From contig NZ_LMEE01000001.1 in the NCBI RefSeq assembly GCF_001425305.1, positions 508,646-572,645 of the forward strand: 64,000 nt of DNA, written 5' to 3'. The notes under the pieces are model-generated. The model was not told where the DNA came from, did not search any database, and saw only the letters and a program-made list of their open reading frames with translations. Position 1 is the first letter of the stretch; each line of letters starts with the position of its first letter. The position numbers and the translations under genes were made by a program. Below are positions 26,321-34,876 of the stretch, piece by piece. This DNA comes from Phenylobacterium sp. Root1290. GTDB lineage: Bacteria > Pseudomonadota > Alphaproteobacteria > Caulobacterales > Caulobacteraceae.

Positions 26321-27757
26321 ATGACCCCTGACACGACCTCAGACCAGAAGCTGTCGCTGAAGGCGCTCATCGCCTTGGTGATCGGCTCGATGATCGGCGC
26401 CGGCATCTTCGCCCTGCCATCGACCTTCGCGCGCACAACCGGAGGCCTCGGCGCGATCGTCGCCTGGGCGATCTCAGGCGCCGGGATGCTGATGCTGGCG
26501 TTCGTTTTCCAGGCCCTGGCGCAGCGACGGCCGGATCTGGACGCAGGGATCTTCGCCTATGCCAAGGCCGGGTTTGGCCGCTACCTCGGCTTCATATCGG
26601 CGATTGGCTATTGGATGGGCGCGTGCTTCGCCGACACGGCCTGCCTGATCCTCATCAAGTCGACCCTCGGGGTCTACTTCCCGGTGTTCGGCGACGGCAC
26701 GACCGTGGTCGCCATTTTCAGCGCCTCGTTGCTGGTCTGGGCGGTGCACTTCCTGGTGCTGCGCGGGGTCAAGAGCGCGGCGACGCTGAACACCATCGCC
26801 ACCTACGCGAAGATGATCCCGATCGGGCTGTTCCTGCTCGTGATCGTCACCGGCTTCCGCGCCGACATCTTTGCACTCAACTTCTGGGGCGGCGAGATCC
26901 CAGGCCTCGGAACCTTGGCCGGCCAGGTCCGCGCCACCCTCATGCTGACCGTGTTCGTGTTCGTCGGGCTCGAGGGCGCCAGCGTCTATTCGCGCTACGC
27001 CAAGCGCCGCGAGGACGTGGGCATCGCCACCGTACTCGGCTTCCTTGGCGTGCTTTGCCTGCTGGTGCTGGTGACGATGCTCTCGTTCGGGGTCCTCCTG
27101 CGGCCTGACCTGGCCGCGTTGGCCGAGCCCTCGATGGCCGGGATCATGAACTACCTGATCGGTCCGTGGGGCGGGCTGTTGGTCAGCATCGGTCTCCTGA
27201 TCTCGGTGCTCGGCAACTACCTCTCCTGGTGCCTGCTGTCGGCCGAGGTGATGCACGTCGCGGCGCAAGACGGGACCTTGCCGTCATATCTGGGCAGGTC
27301 GAACCGCGCGGGCGCTCCGGCGGCCGCCCTTTGGTTCAGCAACGCCGTCATCCAGCTCTTCCTGATCATCTCCTGGTTCGCCGAAGAGGCCTTCATCATG
27401 GCCTTGAAGATGACCAGCGCCATGGTGCTGATCCCATACCTGCTGGTCGCCGGATACGGGCTCCTGCTGGCCTGGACGGGGCAGACCTACGAAGCAGGGG
27501 AGAAGTCTCGCCGGAGCGACCTGATCCGCAGCCTGGTCGCGACGCTCTACATCGCCCTGATCATCATCGTCGGCGGCAGCAAGTATGTCGTGCTCTCCAC
27601 GCTGCTCTACCTGCCGGCCACGATCCTGTTCTTTCACGCCATGCGCGAGCAGAAGATTCAAGTTTTCAGCAGGATAGAGCTGCTTCTTTTCGGCCTGGTG
27701 ATCGTCGGAGCCGTTGCCGGCGGCTTCGGTCTGGCGACCGGCGCGATCACGCTCTGA
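26321..27757 (+). CDS. Second APC-family permease, arginine/ornithine antiporter-like
   Basis: 478 residues, similar in order and motifs to the first permease: [52 protein letters not shown]. The two look like paralogues from duplication followed by divergence. Differences in helix-3 residues (GYWMGACFADTACLILIKS against [19 protein letters not shown]) may mean different substrates. It is the last gene of the arcA operon and converges with a VOC protein only 4 bp away. Confidence 0.88.
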   Translation: MTPDTTSDQKLSLKALIALVIGSMIGAGIFALPSTFARTTGGLGAIVAWAISGAGMLMLAFVFQALAQRRPDLDAGIFAYAKAGFGRYLGFISAIGYWMGACFADTACLILIKSTLGVYFPVFGDGTTVVAIFSASLLVWAVHFLVLRGVKSAATLNTIATYAKMIPIGLFLLVIVTGFRADIFALNFWGGEIPGLGTLAGQVRATLMLTVFVFVGLEGASVYSRYAKRREDVGIATVLGFLGVLCLLVLVTMLSFGVLLRPDLAALAEPSMAGIMNYLIGPWGGLLVSIGLLISVLGNYLSWCLLSAEVMHVAAQDGTLPSYLGRSNRAGAPAAALWFSNAVIQLFLIISWFAEEAFIMALKMTSAMVLIPYLLVAGYGLLLAWTGQTYEAGEKSRRSDLIRSLVATLYIALIIIVGGSKYVVLSTLLYLPATILFFHAMREQKIQVFSRIELLLFGLVIVGAVAGGFGLATGAITL

Positions 27758-27760
27758 ACG

Positions 27761-28234
27761 TCAGCCGCGCCTGGCCGCCTCGATCGCCGCGACGTCAATC
27801 TTGCCCATGGTCATCATGGCGTCGAAAGCGCGCTTGGCCTCCGCCCCGCCGGCCGCCATCGCTTCGGTCAGGACCCGCGGCGTGATCTGCCACGAGATGC
27901 CCCAGCGGTCCTTGCACCAGCCGCAGGCGCTTTCCTGGCCGCCATTGCCGACGATGGCGTTCCAGTAGCGGTCGGTCTCTTCCTGGTCGTCGGTCGCGAT
28001 CTGGAACGAGAACGCCTCGTCGGGCTTGAAAGCTGGGCCTCCGTTCAGGCCCAGACAACGAACGCCCGCCACGGTGAACTCGACTGTCAACACGTCGCCC
28101 TCCTGCCCTGAAGGGTAGTCGCCCGGCGCGCGGCGGACAGCGCTCACGACGCTGTCGGGAAACGTCTCGGCGTAGAAGCGGGCGGCGGCTTCCGCATCCT
28201 TGTCGAACCACAGACAGATCGTGTTCTTTTCCAT
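27761..28234 (-). CDS. PhnB-like VOC-superfamily protein
   Basis: 157 residues from the ATG preceded by AAAGGAA; the frame extends further upstream but without a good start. The sequence NTICLWFDKDAEAAARFYAETFPDSVV, FTVAGVRCLGLNGGP, FSFQIATDDQEETDRYWNAI and CGWCKDRWGISWQITP is the pattern of the '3-demethylubiquinone-9 3-methyltransferase' / PhnB family, a misnamed VOC group of unknown activity. Single gene. Confidence 0.85.
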   Translation of the reverse strand: MEKNTICLWFDKDAEAAARFYAETFPDSVVSAVRRAPGDYPSGQEGDVLTVEFTVAGVRCLGLNGGPAFKPDEAFSFQIATDDQEETDRYWNAIVGNGGQESACGWCKDRWGISWQITPRVLTEAMAAGGAEAKRAFDAMMTMGKIDVAAIEAARRG

Positions 28235-28305
28235 TGCGCGTTCCTTTGCTGTGAGAGTTTGCCACCAAACAACGCCTTTTTCCGACAATGGATCTGTTCG
28301 ACCCC

Positions 28306-29343
28306 TTAGCGGCGTTTCGCAGCGGCTGGCGCCAGGCCCCAGACCAGCGTCATCATTCCGATCGCGAACATGCACGCGAGCGCGAACTGGAATAGCCGCG
28401 TGAGCCAGATGCCGGAATTGTCCGGTCCTGCCGCCAGCGCGGAACTGAGGATGATCAGGCTCGAATTGCTGGTGATCACGGCGACCGCCCCTCCAGGTCC
28501 GCCTTTCTCGATCCGGGCCGCGAACATGATCGCCACCAGGAAGGTCAGCAAGGCCAGCACGACCAGCGAAGGGGCGATGACGACCAGCAGATAGACCGTC
28601 ACCCCTGACAGTCCGCCCACGAGATTCGCCAGCATCATCGCCATGCCCTGCATCGCACCCTGGCGGACGTCGAATGTGAGGACCAGCAGCGCCGTGGTGA
28701 CGAGCACGGGCAGGGCATCGGCCAGACCGAACATCAGATAGATCAGCATGAGAGGCATCACGACGCAGGTTCCCGCCAACGCGGTCATCGCAGGCGAGGC
28801 GAAAGCTCCAGCGTCAGGCGGCGTGCGCGTCGTGATGCGCGGCCATACTGCAAAGGTCAGCCAGAGGGTGAGCACGGCGAGGGTCATCGACCGCACCATC
28901 GCCACCGGCAGCAAGCCGGCCTGGGCTGGGGCCACCATGACCGCTACGGGAATCGTCGATACAGAGATCAGCAGCAGCAGGGCCGGCAATTTGGCCCGCT
29001 GCTGCGCGCTCGCGAGCAGGGCGAAAAAGACGAGCAACCCCAGGACGCCGACCATCACGATCGGCGTGCCGCGCAGCAGCGAGGGGAGGGCGAAAGCGAC
29101 GCCCGCAGCGGCCGCCATCACGACGATCAGTATCAGGCCCATCCTGAACGGCGGCGCGGCGGGCAGGGCGGTTATCAGCGCGGTGAAGAGCACGGGCGCC
29201 AGAAAGCTCGGCCGCCATCCCATCAGCTCGGAAAGCGTAAAGGTCAGCGTGACGCCGACCGCCAGGCGAAGCATCGTGTCGCGCCTGGCGAGTGCGGCCA
29301 GATCGCCCGGTTTGGTGAAGAGCGCTGTCGACGTCGTGATCAT
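28306..29343 (-). CDS. DUF2955 inner-membrane protein (FUSC/AaeB-like efflux partner)
   Basis: 345 residues with about 10 membrane helices and a repeated two-half layout. MLRLAVGVTLTFTLSELMGWRPSFLAPVLFTALI resembles the start of DUF2955 proteins, which occur with HlyD-type adaptors in AaeAB-like pumps. It overlaps the HlyD gene by 4 bp at its start and is last in an operon ordered NodT-HlyD-DUF2955. Probably the inner-membrane component of a tripartite exporter of aromatic or amphipathic compounds. Confidence 0.78.
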   Translation of the reverse strand: MITTSTALFTKPGDLAALARRDTMLRLAVGVTLTFTLSELMGWRPSFLAPVLFTALITALPAAPPFRMGLILIVVMAAAAGVAFALPSLLRGTPIVMVGVLGLLVFFALLASAQQRAKLPALLLLISVSTIPVAVMVAPAQAGLLPVAMVRSMTLAVLTLWLTFAVWPRITTRTPPDAGAFASPAMTALAGTCVVMPLMLIYLMFGLADALPVLVTTALLVLTFDVRQGAMQGMAMMLANLVGGLSGVTVYLLVVIAPSLVVLALLTFLVAIMFAARIEKGGPGGAVAVITSNSSLIILSSALAAGPDNSGIWLTRLFQFALACMFAIGMMTLVWGLAPAAAKRR

Positions 29344-30452
29344 CGCAGGTAGCTGAACCAGGAGACGAGGCGCATCCAGAGCCGTCCCAAGGGATTTAGG
29401 ATCGAGCGCTCGCTGGTCAGCACCATCACATTGGCCTGGGCGCCGCTTCGGCCGAAGGCGAGCGCTTCGCCGTCATCGGCTGGAATCATCCGGATACGAA
29501 CCGGAAAGCGCTGCGGCTCCCGCAACCACCCCGCCGCAGGTTGGACATCCGGCAGTTGTCCGGTCGGCGCTTCGTCGCCCTGAGTGACCCCCCAGCCGAT
29601 GCTCTCCACGCGCCCTTCGAAGACCCGCCCAGGGCTATGGTCGAGCACGATCAGCGCTCGGTCGCCGGGCGTTACATGGCCCAACTGGTTCTCGCGCATG
29701 GCCGCCGATATCCACCGCGGACCGCCGCGCATGAAGCTGAGCACCGGTTGGCCCCGATTGAGGAACTGGCCGGGCGCCAGCCGCAGATTGGTCACCACGC
29801 CGTCCGCCGGGGCGACCACGTCGGTGTTGCCAAGGTCAAGCTGCGCCTGCTCCACCGCCGCCAGGGCCTGCTGCACCGCCGGGTTCGCTTGGCCCGCCTC
29901 GCCCAACTGGCGGCGGGCGCGTTCGACCTCGGCCGCGCCGCGACTGACGTCGGCCGCCGATTTGGCGATATCGGCGCGCGCCCGGATGGCGTTCGTCTGC
30001 GCGAGCGCGCCTTGGTCCACCAGGTCGGTGACGATCTTGCCAAGTTGCCGGCTGGCGGCGAGATCGACACGCTGCCGGCGAAGCTGGGCCTGCGCCACGT
30101 CGACCTCGACGGAAGAAACCCTGTTGGCCTGCATCGCCGAGGCAAGGCTGGCTTCGGCCGAGCGCAAGGCGATCTCGAAGGGGCGCCGATCGATCCGGAA
30201 CAGCAGCTGCCCCCGTTTCACTGGGCGATCGTCGGACACCGCCACGGACTGGACCTGGCCGGTCACCTGAGGCGCGATCTGGACCAGGAAGGTGTCGACG
30301 TTCGCCTGCGAGGTGTAGGGCGTGATGCGGTCGGCGATCACGTTGTAGACATAGATCGCCAGCAGCAGGCCCAGCGCAATCAGGACGATCCTGCGCAACG
30401 GGTTGGCAGGGGGCGCTTCGGCGGCGTCAGGCGCGTCAGACGACGCTGTCAT
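29340..30452 (-). CDS. HlyD/EmrA-family membrane-fusion protein
   Basis: 370 residues. One N-terminal membrane anchor (about 24-42, RRIVLIALGLLLAIYVYNVI), a barrel-sandwich start (VDTFLVQIAPQVTGQVQSVAVSDDRPVKRGQLLFRID), a coiled-coil hairpin rich in Ala/Gln/Arg (about 95-195), and the returning lipoyl half (VVAPADGVVTNLRLAPGQFLNRGQPVLSF). It bridges the inner-membrane pump to the outer-membrane channel. It overlaps both neighbours by 4 bp, so the three proteins are translationally coupled. Confidence 0.92.
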   Translation of the reverse strand: MTASSDAPDAAEAPPANPLRRIVLIALGLLLAIYVYNVIADRITPYTSQANVDTFLVQIAPQVTGQVQSVAVSDDRPVKRGQLLFRIDRRPFEIALRSAEASLASAMQANRVSSVEVDVAQAQLRRQRVDLAASRQLGKIVTDLVDQGALAQTNAIRARADIAKSAADVSRGAAEVERARRQLGEAGQANPAVQQALAAVEQAQLDLGNTDVVAPADGVVTNLRLAPGQFLNRGQPVLSFMRGGPRWISAAMRENQLGHVTPGDRALIVLDHSPGRVFEGRVESIGWGVTQGDEAPTGQLPDVQPAAGWLREPQRFPVRIRMIPADDGEALAFGRSGAQANVMVLTSERSILNPLGRLWMRLVSWFSYLR

Positions 30453-31930
30453 GGCCTTCGCTCCGGATTTCGCCCAGGCGCCGCGCTTGCGACCGCCACT
30501 GCATCAGGCTCCTCGACCCAGTCGCCGCCGAGCGCGCTGTACAGATCGACCAATGCGCGGAAGCGATCTCCGCGGGCGGCCGCTAGCGTCAGCTGCGCCG
30601 AAAACAGGCTTCGCTCGATGTCGAGGACGTCGAGGGAGTCGGAGTAGCCGTTGTCGTACCGCGCTCGCGCGAGCGTAAGGCCGCGTTCCAGCGTCGCCAC
30701 CCTGCGCTCCAGCGACGCCACGATTTCGCCCGAGGTCTCCAGGGCGATGAGCGCGTCATCCACGTCCCGGAATGCATGCTGGATCGTGCGTTCATAGACC
30801 GCGAGCGCCTGAGCACGCCGCGCCTGGGCCTGATCTGTGGCTGCGGCCAAGCCGCCGCCGGTATAGATCGGGCCTGTAACATCGCCTGCGAACGACCAGG
30901 TGCGGGCCGTGCCGACGAACAGATCGCCCAGTTCAGCGCTGGCGAAGCCCGCGACCCCGGTGAGCGAGATGCGAGGAAAATACCGAGCACGCGTCGCGCC
31001 GATCAGCGCATGGCTCGCGATCAGCTGTTGCTCGGCTTGCAGGATATCGGGCCTGCGGGCGAGCAGCTCCGCAGGCAGGCCCTCGGGCACCGTCGGGGTC
31101 GAGAGCTTGTAAAGAGTCCGCCCGCGTTCGATCTGCCCGGGATTGCGCCCCAGCAGGACTGAAAGGGCGTCCTCCTGCTGCGCGACCAGCCGGCGCAGCT
31201 CCGGCGCCGCGGCGACGGCGGACTCATAGTCGGCCAGGATTTGCGCCATCTCGAATTCGGAGATGAAGCCGCCATTGAGGCGCGCGCGATAAATGGCCAC
31301 CGATTGCTTGCGGCTGGCGATGGTGGCCTCAGCGATAGCCAGTTGGCTGTCGAGATCGAGCAGAGTGACGTATCCGCGGATGACGCTGGCGATCAGGGTC
31401 AGCTCGACCCCGCGCCGCGCCTGCTCGCTGGCCAGCAGATTGGCGCGCGCCGCCTCCGTCTCGCGTTCAATCCGGCCCCAGAGATCGATCTCCCAACTCG
31501 CCTGCAGAGCGGCGCCGAAGATCGAGCGCGCCTGTCCGCCATCCGAAGGGAAGACGCCGCCTTGCTGCGTGGTCCGCTCGCGCGCCGCGCTCGCCCCGTA
31601 GCCGACCTGAGGGAGCCCCTGCGAGCGCGTCCCCATAAGCACCGCATTGGCTTCCTCCACCCGCGCCACGGCGATGCGAAGGTCATGACTGCCCGACAGG
31701 GCTTCGGGGATCATCCGATTGAGGTCGTCATCGCCAAAGCCTTGCCACCACGCCGCTTCCGGCAGAGCGGGCGAGGGGGCCGCTGCAGGAGCAAATCGAT
31801 AGGCCGTCGGCGTCGATATCTCCGGCTTCTCATAGTCGGCTCCCTGCGTGCAGGCCGAGCAGATACCGACACAGGCCGCCGCCAGCGCGCCGTTGCGCGT
31901 CATCGTCCAATGCTGCGTGAGATTGGTCAC
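30449..31930 (-). CDS. NodT-family outer-membrane efflux lipoprotein
   Basis: 493 residues, TolC/NodT family. The N-terminal signal ends near GICSACTQG, an imperfect lipobox; the mature start DYEKPEISTPTAYRF and PEAAWWQGFGDDDLNRMIPEAL is typical, and the C-terminal RYDNGYSDSLDVLDIERSLFSAQ is the second repeat signature. The GTG at 31930 is listed; an ATG at 31903 is an equal alternative that shortens the signal by nine residues. First gene of the tripartite efflux operon, transcribed away from a 322-bp intergenic region. Confidence 0.9.
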   Translation of the reverse strand: MTNLTQHWTMTRNGALAAACVGICSACTQGADYEKPEISTPTAYRFAPAAAPSPALPEAAWWQGFGDDDLNRMIPEALSGSHDLRIAVARVEEANAVLMGTRSQGLPQVGYGASAARERTTQQGGVFPSDGGQARSIFGAALQASWEIDLWGRIERETEAARANLLASEQARRGVELTLIASVIRGYVTLLDLDSQLAIAEATIASRKQSVAIYRARLNGGFISEFEMAQILADYESAVAAAPELRRLVAQQEDALSVLLGRNPGQIERGRTLYKLSTPTVPEGLPAELLARRPDILQAEQQLIASHALIGATRARYFPRISLTGVAGFASAELGDLFVGTARTWSFAGDVTGPIYTGGGLAAATDQAQARRAQALAVYERTIQHAFRDVDDALIALETSGEIVASLERRVATLERGLTLARARYDNGYSDSLDVLDIERSLFSAQLTLAAARGDRFRALVDLYSALGGDWVEEPDAVAVASAAPGRNPERRP

Positions 31931-32252
31931 CCCGCTCGTTCCCGCGCCTTCAGGCTTCCCTCGAGCGACAGGCTACAGCGTGGGGCGCTGGCGCTCCTAT
32001 CAGGGTGAACCCTGTGAATACGCGGGGGTGACTGCGGATGCGCGCATGTCCGCACTGTCGTTCGATGGCGCGCCGCTAAAGGGAAATCAGAGCCGGCGGC
32101 GCCGGCGACGCCAGTTCGCCAACTGTCATGCTCTGGGGAAAAGACCCGATGTGCGTGAGCGCCGGGTTCGCATAGTAGCGTTATTCAAGAGCGACGCCGG
32201 CCAGACCGGTGATCGCAATGGATCCGTCGACCGAGTTCAGGAGGGGATGCCT
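31931..32252. other. 322-bp divergent intergenic region
   Basis: This stretch separates the efflux operon (minus strand) from a small membrane protein (plus strand). I find no gene in it. It holds the palindrome at 32001-32014 and a good AGGAGG (32239-32244) for the plus-strand gene. No clear hairpin terminator is present. Promoters in both directions are expected. Confidence 0.5.
32001..32014. promoter_or_regulatory. Perfect palindrome, candidate repressor site for the efflux operon
   Basis: CAGGGTGAACCCTG is a 14-bp dyad with 6-bp arms and a 2-bp centre, located 71 bp upstream of the efflux operon GTG. A MarR- or TetR-type operator is plausible, but no such regulator gene lies next to it. 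Confidence 0.4.
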
Positions 32253-32714
32253 ATGGCGGACAAGATCCATGGCTTTCTCCCAGCGACGGCGGAAATGCCG
32301 ACCGACCGTCAGCGACTATTCCTGCGATACTTCCTGGGCGTCCTGATCGACGTCGTGATCCTGAACCTGTTCGACGAGTACTCGGACGGTGTGTTCGTCG
32401 AATCCTTCACGCTGTCACTGCTGGCCGCAGTACTCATGCAGGCCCTGCTGAAAGCCACGATCGCGCTGGAACACTACGTGGCCGAGTACTTCAATGCGCG
32501 GCGTGGGCCGATCATGAAGTTCATGCGTTTTTTCGGCGCCTGGCTCGTGTTGTTCGCCTCGAAATTCGTGATCCTCGAAGCGCTTTCCTTCGTGTTCGGC
32601 GACAGGGTCCGCTTCGAAGGCATCATGCACGGCCTAGTGCCGTTGATTGTCGTGGTCGTCGTCATGGTCGTCACCGAAGAGGCGATCGCGCGCTTCTACC
32701 GCTGGCTCCGCTGA
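32253..32714 (+). CDS. Membrane protein of unknown function
   Basis: 153 residues from the ATG at 32253, which is eight bases after AGGAGG; another ATG at 32247 is too close to it. Three or four membrane segments: about 27-45 (YFLGVLIDVVILNLF), 53-70, 89-107 and 121-141 (LVPLIVVVVVMVVTEEA). No recognised family motif. Monocistronic, and convergent with the hydrolase at 32823. Confidence 0.7.
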   Translation: MADKIHGFLPATAEMPTDRQRLFLRYFLGVLIDVVILNLFDEYSDGVFVESFTLSLLAAVLMQALLKATIALEHYVAEYFNARRGPIMKFMRFFGAWLVLFASKFVILEALSFVFGDRVRFEGIMHGLVPLIVVVVVMVVTEEAIARFYRWLR

Positions 32715-32822
32715 GGGAGAGCGGGTCAGGTTGGGCTGGCGGGTGTAGCGCGTCGGCGTTCCATACGTTCTTCGCCTAAGGAATATTATCAGAAATTATA
32801 TCCTGGTCCGAACCGCGACAGC

Positions 32823-33743
32823 CTATGGCAAGGCCTCGGCCCAGCGGCTCAGAATGGCGGTGAAGCGTTCTGGGTCCGTCGCATGCATGCTGTGGGCGGC
32901 GTCCGGCGCCTGGACGAGTTCGAACGGTTGTCCCGCAGCCGTCACCAGCTCTTGAACCTTTGAAACCTGAAAGTCCGAGATCGCGCCGATCAACGCACCA
33001 GAGACCGGGTCGATCGCCCGCATGTGATGGGTGAACAGCATCGGCGTGCGGACCTGGGCCAACATGCGGTCGTGCGCGCAGTTCGCGGTCATCGAGCCCT
33101 GCAGGAACGCCCGGCCCCATTCTGGATCGTATTCCTTGAGGTTCTGCTGCGGCTCGACCGCCTGGCTGAGCCACCTGTTGGCCGGATGGGCATCCTTGGC
33201 GCGCGCCGCCTGCAAACCTTTCCAGTCGCCGATCGACCACTGGTCTCCGATGTGACGGCTCATGAGCTCGAAGATCGGTCCGGCCGACTGCCGAATGGAA
33301 TGCCCGTAGCGCGGGTTGGTCTCGGAGGCGAAGAACGGCGCATCCTCGCAATGAACGCCGCGGACCTGGCCCGGCATCGCATAGGCCGATAGCCAGGCCG
33401 CCAAGACCCCGCCAGATGAATTGCCGCTGACCACGACGGGCCGCCCGATCGCCAGCGCGATGAAGCGAGCGAGGTCATTGCCCAACGTGTTGAGCGAGTA
33501 GCGTCCGGGCGTTCGTGTGCTGCGCCCCTGCCCGCGCAGATCGACGGCGAACACCTGGAAGCGCGGCGCCAGCAGCTCGATCGCCCGCTCGAAACCCCAC
33601 CACGACTCGGTCTGGCCCGGGATCAGCAGCAGCGCCGGGTTCTGGTCGGCGCCGACGACGACATGGTTCAGCCGAACCTCGCCAAGGTCGATCGCTTGCT
33701 CGTCGTACGCATGGGGCACGAACACGTCGTCCAGATTATCCAT
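32823..33743 (-). CDS. Alpha/beta hydrolase (meta-cleavage hydrolase-like)
   Basis: 306 residues from the ATG at 33743. The alpha/beta-hydrolase core has an oxyanion segment LLLIPGQTESWWGFE, DLRGQGRS, the nucleophile elbow GNSSGG (Ser109) and the catalytic His in PDAAHSMHATDPERF near the C-terminus. It is 10 bp downstream of the ACMSD-like amidohydrolase and in the left arm of the aromatic locus, so it may hydrolyse a ring-cleavage product or an ester. Substrate not determinable. Confidence 0.87.
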   Translation of the reverse strand: MDNLDDVFVPHAYDEQAIDLGEVRLNHVVVGADQNPALLLIPGQTESWWGFERAIELLAPRFQVFAVDLRGQGRSTRTPGRYSLNTLGNDLARFIALAIGRPVVVSGNSSGGVLAAWLSAYAMPGQVRGVHCEDAPFFASETNPRYGHSIRQSAGPIFELMSRHIGDQWSIGDWKGLQAARAKDAHPANRWLSQAVEPQQNLKEYDPEWGRAFLQGSMTANCAHDRMLAQVRTPMLFTHHMRAIDPVSGALIGAISDFQVSKVQELVTAAGQPFELVQAPDAAHSMHATDPERFTAILSRWAEALP

Positions 33744-33753
33744 CACCGTCGCC

Positions 33754-34737
33754 TCACTTTCCTTGCAGAGCCGCCAGCCGTGGAAACACACGCACGGCGT
33801 TTTCCCGCGCAATGGCGCGCAGGTCAGCTTCTCCGAGCCCAGAGGCCGCGAGTTGCTGGATGTTGCGCGCCACCCCGATCTCAGGCGTGAACGGCCAGTC
33901 GCTGCCGAACAGGATCTGCCCGATCGGCGCGATCGCCCGCAGTCCGCCAAGCGCGGTGGGATGGCCGCTGAGCGCCACGTCGTAATAGAGCGTCTCCAGC
34001 GTCTCGAAGACCTCCGCCTCGCTAAGCGGTCGCGGATTGATGAACGGCAGGTTGGCGAAGGCTGCGATCCGCGCGGCCAGGGCCGGCAGGGCCGCTCCGC
34101 CGTGCGGCACGATCACTTTCAGGTCGGGGTTGTCCTGCAGCCGCCGGGAATAGATCAGGTCGACGACGCTGCGCGTGGTGTCGAGCGGGAACTCCAGCAG
34201 CGGCGCCGGCCGGCCCAGCCCCAACTGCTCGAAGCATGCCGGACTGGTCGGGTGCAGGAAGACCGTTGCGGCGCGCCTGTTGAGTTCGGCGAAGATCGGC
34301 GCGAACTGGGGCGCGCCCAGATATGCGCCGTCGCTATGGGTCTCCAGGATCACGCCGTCGACGCCCAGCCGATCGAAGGCGAACGCGATCTCGGCGAGCG
34401 CCGCCTCGACGTCCGGCATCGGCAGACTGGCGAAGTACCCAAATCGGCCCGGATGCGTCCGCACCAGCACCGCTCCGGCCTCGTTAACCTGTCGGCACAG
34501 CGCTCCACGCTCCGACTGCGGCAGGAAGTGAGTCGAGGGCGAGGACAGCGACACCATCGCCGTGGCGATCTCCTGGCGATCCATCACCTCCAGCGCTGCG
34601 GCCGCGCTCCAGGCCGGGATCGGCATGCCGCCGTCCACGGTCGCCAAGCCGGCCTTGGCCAGCGCCTCGCAATAGAAGTCCGGGAGGAAATGCGCATGCA
34701 CGTCGATGCGCCCGCAGCCACAGGCGAGAGCGCTCAT
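33754..34737 (-). CDS. Amidohydrolase, ACMSD-like decarboxylase family
   Basis: 327 residues of the amidohydrolase_2 / ACMSD group. Metal-site elements are DVHAHFLP (HxH), HPTSP (His after strand 5), VPHGGAALP and GSDWPF (Asp). The family decarboxylates aromatic or ring-cleaved acids (aminocarboxymuconate semialdehyde, gamma-resorcylate, 6-methylsalicylate) or acts as a hydrolase. It is the first gene of the left arm of the aromatic locus, starting 24 bp inside from the dioxygenase divergent promoter region. Decarboxylation of an aromatic acid is likely but inferred. Confidence 0.86.
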   Translation of the reverse strand: MSALACGCGRIDVHAHFLPDFYCEALAKAGLATVDGGMPIPAWSAAAALEVMDRQEIATAMVSLSSPSTHFLPQSERGALCRQVNEAGAVLVRTHPGRFGYFASLPMPDVEAALAEIAFAFDRLGVDGVILETHSDGAYLGAPQFAPIFAELNRRAATVFLHPTSPACFEQLGLGRPAPLLEFPLDTTRSVVDLIYSRRLQDNPDLKVIVPHGGAALPALAARIAAFANLPFINPRPLSEAEVFETLETLYYDVALSGHPTALGGLRAIAPIGQILFGSDWPFTPEIGVARNIQQLAASGLGEADLRAIARENAVRVFPRLAALQGK

Positions 34738-34760
34738 TTCGTTTCCAACCCTACGTTATT

Positions 34761-34774
34761 TGACCGTATCGTCA
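34761..34774. promoter_or_regulatory. TGAC-N6-GTCA operator, copy 1
   Basis: TGACCGTATCGTCA lies 24 bp upstream of the amidohydrolase start. It has the same TGAC-N6-GTCA form as the copy at 34847-34860, 86 bp away. Most likely a binding site of the locus TetR (38814-39482). Confidence 0.6.
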
Positions 34775-34846
34775 TTTAACGGGCAATCCGATCCCCACAT
34801 CAAGTGCAATTTTGCGCTTGCTTGGCCCCAGGCTCGCGCTCATGAT

Positions 34847-34860
34847 TGACTAAATGGTCA
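34847..34860. promoter_or_regulatory. TGAC-N6-GTCA operator, copy 2
   Basis: TGACTAAATGGTCA lies 16 bp upstream of the extradiol dioxygenase start, where a bound repressor would block transcription or elongation. Together with copy 1 it brackets the divergent promoter region. Confidence 0.65.
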
Positions 34861-34876
34861 GTTATGAAGATGCGCG

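Noticed and set aside
31848..32252. N-terminal extension of the small membrane protein into the NodT region
   Set aside because: The good AGGAGG is eight bases before the ATG at 32253; the upstream part has no coding character and overlaps the divergent gene.
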